A stretch of 7,036 nucleotides of DNA from assembly GCA_002683195.1 (NCBI GenBank), contig NYSW01000057.1, forward strand, positions 10,165-17,200, written 5' to 3'. The notes under the pieces are model-generated. The model saw only the letters and a program-made list of their open reading frames with translations. It made no database searches and was not told where the DNA came from. The position numbers and the translations under genes were made by a program. The stretch is from Phycisphaerae bacterium (lineage in GTDB: Bacteria > Planctomycetota > Phycisphaerae > Phycisphaerales > SM1A02). Positions 5,050 through 7,036 of this stretch are shown one piece after another; within the stretch, counting starts at the first letter, position 1; each line of letters begins with the position of its first letter.

Positions 5050-7036
5050 TCGCCGACTCCGGCCGTCGCGGCCGCGTCCAGATGTTCCTGAAGAAACGAC
5101 CACTTGGAGGATCGATACGCAGCACTCCCGATGCCGTGAGTCGCCGTGGGGAAGATCTGCATCTGGAACGGAATGTCCGCATCCTGCAGTTTCGCCGCCA
5201 TCTGGAAGGTGTTGGAAGGATGGACGTTGTCATCCTGCATGCCATGGAGAAGGAGCAAGGCCCCTTCCAGACGCCCCGCGAGCCTGACGGCGCTTCCGGC
5301 GTCGTACCCCTCCCGATTCTCGGCGGGAGTCCGCATGTATCGCTCGGTGTAGATCGTGTCGTAGTTTCGGAAGTCGGTGACCGGGGCGCCGGCGACTCCC
5401 GCCCGGAAGACCTCCGGATATCGAACCAGCGCGAGGGCCGACAGGTAGCCGCCGTAGCTGTGACCCGTGATCCCCACTCGGGCCGGGTCGATCTCGGGAT
5501 GCGCCTCGATGATCGCCTTCACGCCCGCGACCTGATCATCGAGATCCGGACCGCCCAGGCGGAGATACGTCGCGCTCTCGAACGCCTTGCCCCGCCCGAG
5601 GGTGCCTCGATTCTCGATTTTCGCGACTGCGAAGCCCAATTCGCAGAGCGAATTCGCGGGACTCCAGAGGTTCGATGGTCCCCGGGATTCCGGGCCGCCG
5701 TAGACGTCGACCACCAATGGGTATTGGGCGATCGAATCACGATCCGCCCCCGCGGGCAGATGCAGGATCGCATGCAGCGGTGTGGTTCCGTCGGCCGCCA
5801 TGAAGCGGACGAGTTCACCGCCATGAAGCCCGGCCTCCGCGAGTCCGGAGTCGTCGCCTCGGGCGAGCACCGCCAGCTCCCGGCCATCCTCGTCGTAGAG
5901 AACGGTTTCCGGTGCGTGGTCGACGGCCTGCCTCGAAGCCGCCACCACTCGGCCGTCGGGCGAGATCTGGAAGCCGCGGTGGTTGAGATCACGACTGGTG
6001 AAACGACGCTCGTCGGTCCCGTCGAGGTTCACGCGATGCAACTGGTCGTTGATCGGCGTCTCGCTGTTCCTCATCGTGAACCAGAGCACCCCGGCTTCCT
6101 CATCCAGTTTCACGATCGACTCCGCCGGAAAGTCCCGGGTGAGCGCCGATCGTCCGGTCAGAGGGTTCACCAGCGTCCCGTCGAGATCACGGAGTTCGAA
6201 CTGTTTCCAACCGGTTCTTTCCGTCTCCCAGATGAATCGACGGCCATCTTCAAGAAATCGAAGTTCCGGACGGTTCCGCTGCCAGGTGTCCTGACGTTCT
6301 TCGACCACGACCCGACATTCCCCGGTCTTCGGATCCGCCGCCATCACCTCGAGGTGGTCCTGGTGGCGATTCGTTCGGTTGAAGAGCAATTCACTGCCGT
6401 CCGGCGTCCACCGGACCGCGTAGACGTACTGATCGGTTTCCGCGCCGACGTCCACGGTGGTGATCTCCGAAGAGGCGATGTCGAAGATCCGAAGTCCGGC
6501 GATCGGATTCGCATCGCCGGCCTTGGGATATCGCTCCCTCTTGATGGAGCTGCGAAGGCCGGTCAGACCGTCGACCAGGTGGTAGTCGCGGGTGGGCGAG
6601 ACATCGAAGGCGTAGAAGGCCAGCCGAGTCCCGTCCGGCGACCACCACATCGCATCGGACTGATCGAGTTCCTCGCCGTAGACCCAGGACGCGGTTCCGT
6701 AGCGGAACCCTTCATCTCCGTCCGTGGTCACCGGAAGTCGTTCGCCCCCTTCCATCTGCAGCCAGACATTGTGGTCCTGATGCAAGGCGGTCCAGGTTCC
6801 GTCCGGCGACGGTGACTCGGTCAGCTGTCGTCCACGAGCCGGCCTCGCACCGCCACGGCCGCCTCGGCCGCCGGCTCGCCGCGTTCGCCCGGGCAAGGCT
6901 TCGGCGTCCGCATCCTCGATCGAACCGTCTGCGAGATCCACCCGACGCCAGCCGTCGGGTGAGAGCCAGTAGGCATGGGTGTCATCGAAACGAACATCCC
7001 GGACACTTCCTCCGCCGCCCATTCGCCGGGCGGCTC
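5046..7036 (-). CDS. Dipeptidyl-peptidase-IV-like S9 family serine peptidase, 5' end outside the window
   Basis: The enzyme probably removes N-terminal X-Pro or X-Ala dipeptides. Numbered from the first internal Met (codon at 7022), residues 1-410 are a beta-propeller with recurring SPDG/TPDG motifs, and 415-650 are the alpha/beta-hydrolase domain. The triad is visible: Ser522 in GHSYGGY, Asp597 in HGMQDDNVH and His629 in ATHG. The Glu117-Glu118 pair in WVYGEELDQSDAMWWSPDG matches the substrate N-terminus clamp of DPP-IV; Tyr441 in VYGGP and the YDTIYTERYM segment (554-563) also fit DPP-IV, not the oligopeptidase or acylaminoacyl peptidase branches. The frame is open to the window edge without a stop. 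Comparison with bacterial DPP-IV, where the Glu pair lies near residue 205, suggests roughly 80-100 residues, including any signal peptide, are missing. A Gly/Arg-rich stretch (46-65) interrupts the first propeller part. The gene ends in ATGA overlap with murQ, so both share a transcript. Confidence 0.92.
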   Translation of the reverse strand, partial: AARRMGGGGSVRDVRFDDTHAYWLSPDGWRRVDLADGSIEDADAEALPGRTRRAGGRGGRGGARPARGRQLTESPSPDGTWTALHQDHNVWLQMEGGERLPVTTDGDEGFRYGTASWVYGEELDQSDAMWWSPDGTRLAFYAFDVSPTRDYHLVDGLTGLRSSIKRERYPKAGDANPIAGLRIFDIASSEITTVDVGAETDQYVYAVRWTPDGSELLFNRTNRHQDHLEVMAADPKTGECRVVVEERQDTWQRNRPELRFLEDGRRFIWETERTGWKQFELRDLDGTLVNPLTGRSALTRDFPAESIVKLDEEAGVLWFTMRNSETPINDQLHRVNLDGTDERRFTSRDLNHRGFQISPDGRVVAASRQAVDHAPETVLYDEDGRELAVLARGDDSGLAEAGLHGGELVRFMAADGTTPLHAILHLPAGADRDSIAQYPLVVDVYGGPESRGPSNLWSPANSLCELGFAVAKIENRGTLGRGKAFESATYLRLGGPDLDDQVAGVKAIIEAHPEIDPARVGITGHSYGGYLSALALVRYPEVFRAGVAGAPVTDFRNYDTIYTERYMRTPAENREGYDAGSAVRLAGRLEGALLLLHGMQDDNVHPSNTFQMAAKLQDADIPFQMQIFPTATHGIGSAAYRSSKWSFLQEHLDAAATAGVGE
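6828..6887 (-). repeat. Gly/Arg-rich low-complexity segment within the DPP-IV-like gene
   Basis: About 20 codons read RTRRAGGRGGRGGARPARGR (residues 46-65 from the first internal Met). This is a basic, flexible RGG-like stretch between the first visible propeller strands and SPDG-containing strands. It fits a surface loop insertion. It is in frame and does not break the gene. Confidence 0.7.

Noticed and set aside
5050..5103. Upstream start adding 18 residues to MurQ
   Set aside because: It would overlap the peptidase gene by 58 bases and add a Gly/Arg/Ser stretch absent from the family; the ATGA overlap with a good ribosome binding site is more natural.
7020..7022. ATG at 7022 as the true start of the DPP-IV-like gene
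   Set aside because: The frame remains open to the window edge, no clear ribosome binding site precedes it, and family comparison indicates about 80-100 further N-terminal residues.
1..7036. Mobile elements, CRISPR arrays, tRNA/rRNA genes, phage or defence genes
   Set aside because: No transposase or integrase motif, regularly spaced repeat, tRNA-like cloverleaf or rRNA segment was recognised by reading both strands.

Overview
The window looks like ordinary chromosomal DNA from a GC-rich bacterium (roughly 60-65% GC by eye, strong G/C preference at third codon positions). The most telling gene is an HU-family DNA-binding protein with a long histone-H1-like Lys/Ala/Thr tail at its N-terminus. 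Together with a double-FHA protein and a dipeptidyl-peptidase-IV-type S9 peptidase, this suggests a planctomycete, perhaps a Phycisphaerae-like lineage. That assignment is an inference from gene content; no rRNA or marker gene is present.

Layout. The left two thirds (164-4056) is read rightwards: an O6-alkylguanine DNA alkyltransferase (ogt-type), a UDP-glucose 6-dehydrogenase, a protein with one near-canonical and one degenerate FHA domain, and the tailed HU-like protein. The genes are separated by gaps of 142, 123 and 415 nt, so they look like independently expressed units, not one operon. The 415-nt gap before the HU-like gene has a candidate promoter followed by a dense run of short GC-rich hairpins. 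It is the least explained piece of the window. A strong rho-independent terminator (4093-4129) closes this side.

The right third (4162-7036) is read leftwards: a DPP-IV-like prolyl dipeptidyl peptidase, whose 5' end lies beyond the window, overlaps by ATGA the start of murQ (N-acetylmuramic acid 6-phosphate etherase). The two are almost certainly translationally coupled. They converge on the HU-like gene, and the terminator lies between them.

Functional picture. The genes cover DNA alkylation repair, UDP-glucuronate supply for polysaccharides, phosphothreonine-type signalling, nucleoid architecture, peptide breakdown and cell-wall sugar recycling. No phage, transposon, CRISPR, tRNA, rRNA or defence module is visible. 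I did not find a convincing new multi-gene system. The points most worth checking are the structured leader of the HU-like gene, the internally duplicated basic tail, and the DPP-IV/MurQ coupling.
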